Below, piece after piece: positions 14,963 to 15,088 of a stretch of 15,088 bases of DNA. Position numbers and translations under genes: made by a program. How positions within the stretch are numbered: the stretch's first letter is position 1; every line of letters begins with the position of its first letter. Source of the DNA: RGIG7300 sp045133915 (GTDB taxonomy: Bacteria > Bacillota > Clostridia > Oscillospirales > CAG-272); the NCBI GenBank assembly GCA_045133915.1, contig JBGUUX010000028.1, positions 1-15,088 on the forward strand, written 5' to 3'. The notes below the pieces were generated by a model, which did not search any database, was not told the origin of the DNA, and was given only the letters and a program-made list of their open reading frames with translations.

Positions 14963-15025
14963 TGTAAAGGCTACAAAAAAGATGTTTTTGTAAGTTTTGC
15001 GTATGAATTCGAACTCTTACATAAA

Positions 15026-15088
15026 ATGAAATCCTTGCTGACGCAAGGATGAAATCAGCTAAAGCTGATGAAATCTTCGGCTTTGCCT
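15026..15088 (+). repeat. Chain of mini-hairpins joined by GATGAAATC linkers, cut by window edge
   Basis: ATGAAATC or GATGAAATC occurs at 15026-15033, 15048-15056 and 15067-15075. Between successive linkers lie hairpins ATCCTTGC-TGAC-GCAAGGAT (15031-15050) and ATCAGCT-AA-AGCTGAT (15054-15069). A third unit begins with CTTCGGCTTTGCC and is incomplete. The linker bases form the foot of each stem, while the stem cores differ from unit to unit. Looks like a mosaic non-coding repeat; not a CRISPR. Confidence 0.7.

Larger units (their letters stand above)
14833..15088. other. Gene-free right edge with hairpins
   Basis: No plausible protein gene is seen. The stretch holds a TGTAGATT/AATCTACA inverted repeat around 14839-14873, a plus-strand TATAAT at 14857-14862 without a good -35, and CCGAC-AA-GTCGG at 14885-14896. 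The terminator at 14927-14962 follows, then TACAAAAA-AGATG-TTTTTGTA (14972-14992) and the hairpin chain that begins near 15026. Confidence 0.6.

Noticed and set aside
15001..15022. tRNA T-loop-like TTCGAA near 15008
   Set aside because: Flanking bases do not form a T stem on either strand, and no acceptor, D or anticodon arms can be found.
15026..15088. CRISPR-like array
   Set aside because: Linkers are only about 9 nt, 'spacers' are 10-14 nt and self-complementary, and no cas genes are in the window.

Overview
The window looks like chromosomal DNA from a gut-type Clostridia, most likely Oscillospirales/Ruminococcaceae-like. The evidence is the gene content (paired radical SAM genes, DegV/DAK2 proteins, an LTA-synthase-like enzyme, Clostridia-style membrane proteins), AGGAGG-type ribosome binding sites, sigma-A type promoters, and intergenic spaces packed with short hairpins and 7-nt repeats. 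The taxonomic placement is inference. I see no tRNA, rRNA, CRISPR array, transposase or phage gene.

Left part, plus strand (1-4672). A 5'-truncated B12-binding/radical SAM protein overlaps a small DUF2344 radical-SAM-associated partner. Next comes a repeat-rich gap carrying a perfect palindrome and two opposed sets of heptanucleotide repeats. An ABC-F ATPase follows; both halves of one of its two composite ATP sites are degenerate. A second hairpin-rich gap ends in a strong terminator, followed by a 72-aa DUF378 membrane protein.

A 290-bp palindrome-rich space (4673-4962) separates these from the minus-strand genes. The first, moving right, is an 841-aa LTA-synthase-type membrane sulfatase-fold enzyme with three SLH-like repeats fused at its C-terminus. 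It has its own promoter (TTGACT, 17-nt spacer, TATAAT) and a TTG start.

The main block (7598-14161, minus strand) reads as one seven-gene operon from a clear promoter at 14193-14221 to a terminator at 7560-7592. In transcription order: DegV/FakB-like fatty-acid-binding protein, FakA-like fatty acid kinase (DAK2), MelB/GPH-type MFS symporter, PlsC-type acyltransferase, membrane-anchored alpha/beta hydrolase with Cys in place of the usual Ser nucleophile, and two small unrecognised membrane proteins. The tight spacing, including 1-nt and 4-nt overlaps, suggests one job. My hypothesis is import or salvage of exogenous (lyso)lipids or fatty acids: the symporter brings substrate in, the hydrolase releases acyl chains, FakAB activates them as acyl-phosphate, and PlsC re-acylates lysophospholipid.

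The right edge has a 147-aa single-TM protein of unknown family with its own promoter and terminator, then a gene-free stretch with a long perfect terminator hairpin and a chain of small hairpins joined by a repeated GATGAAATC linker that runs off the end of the window.
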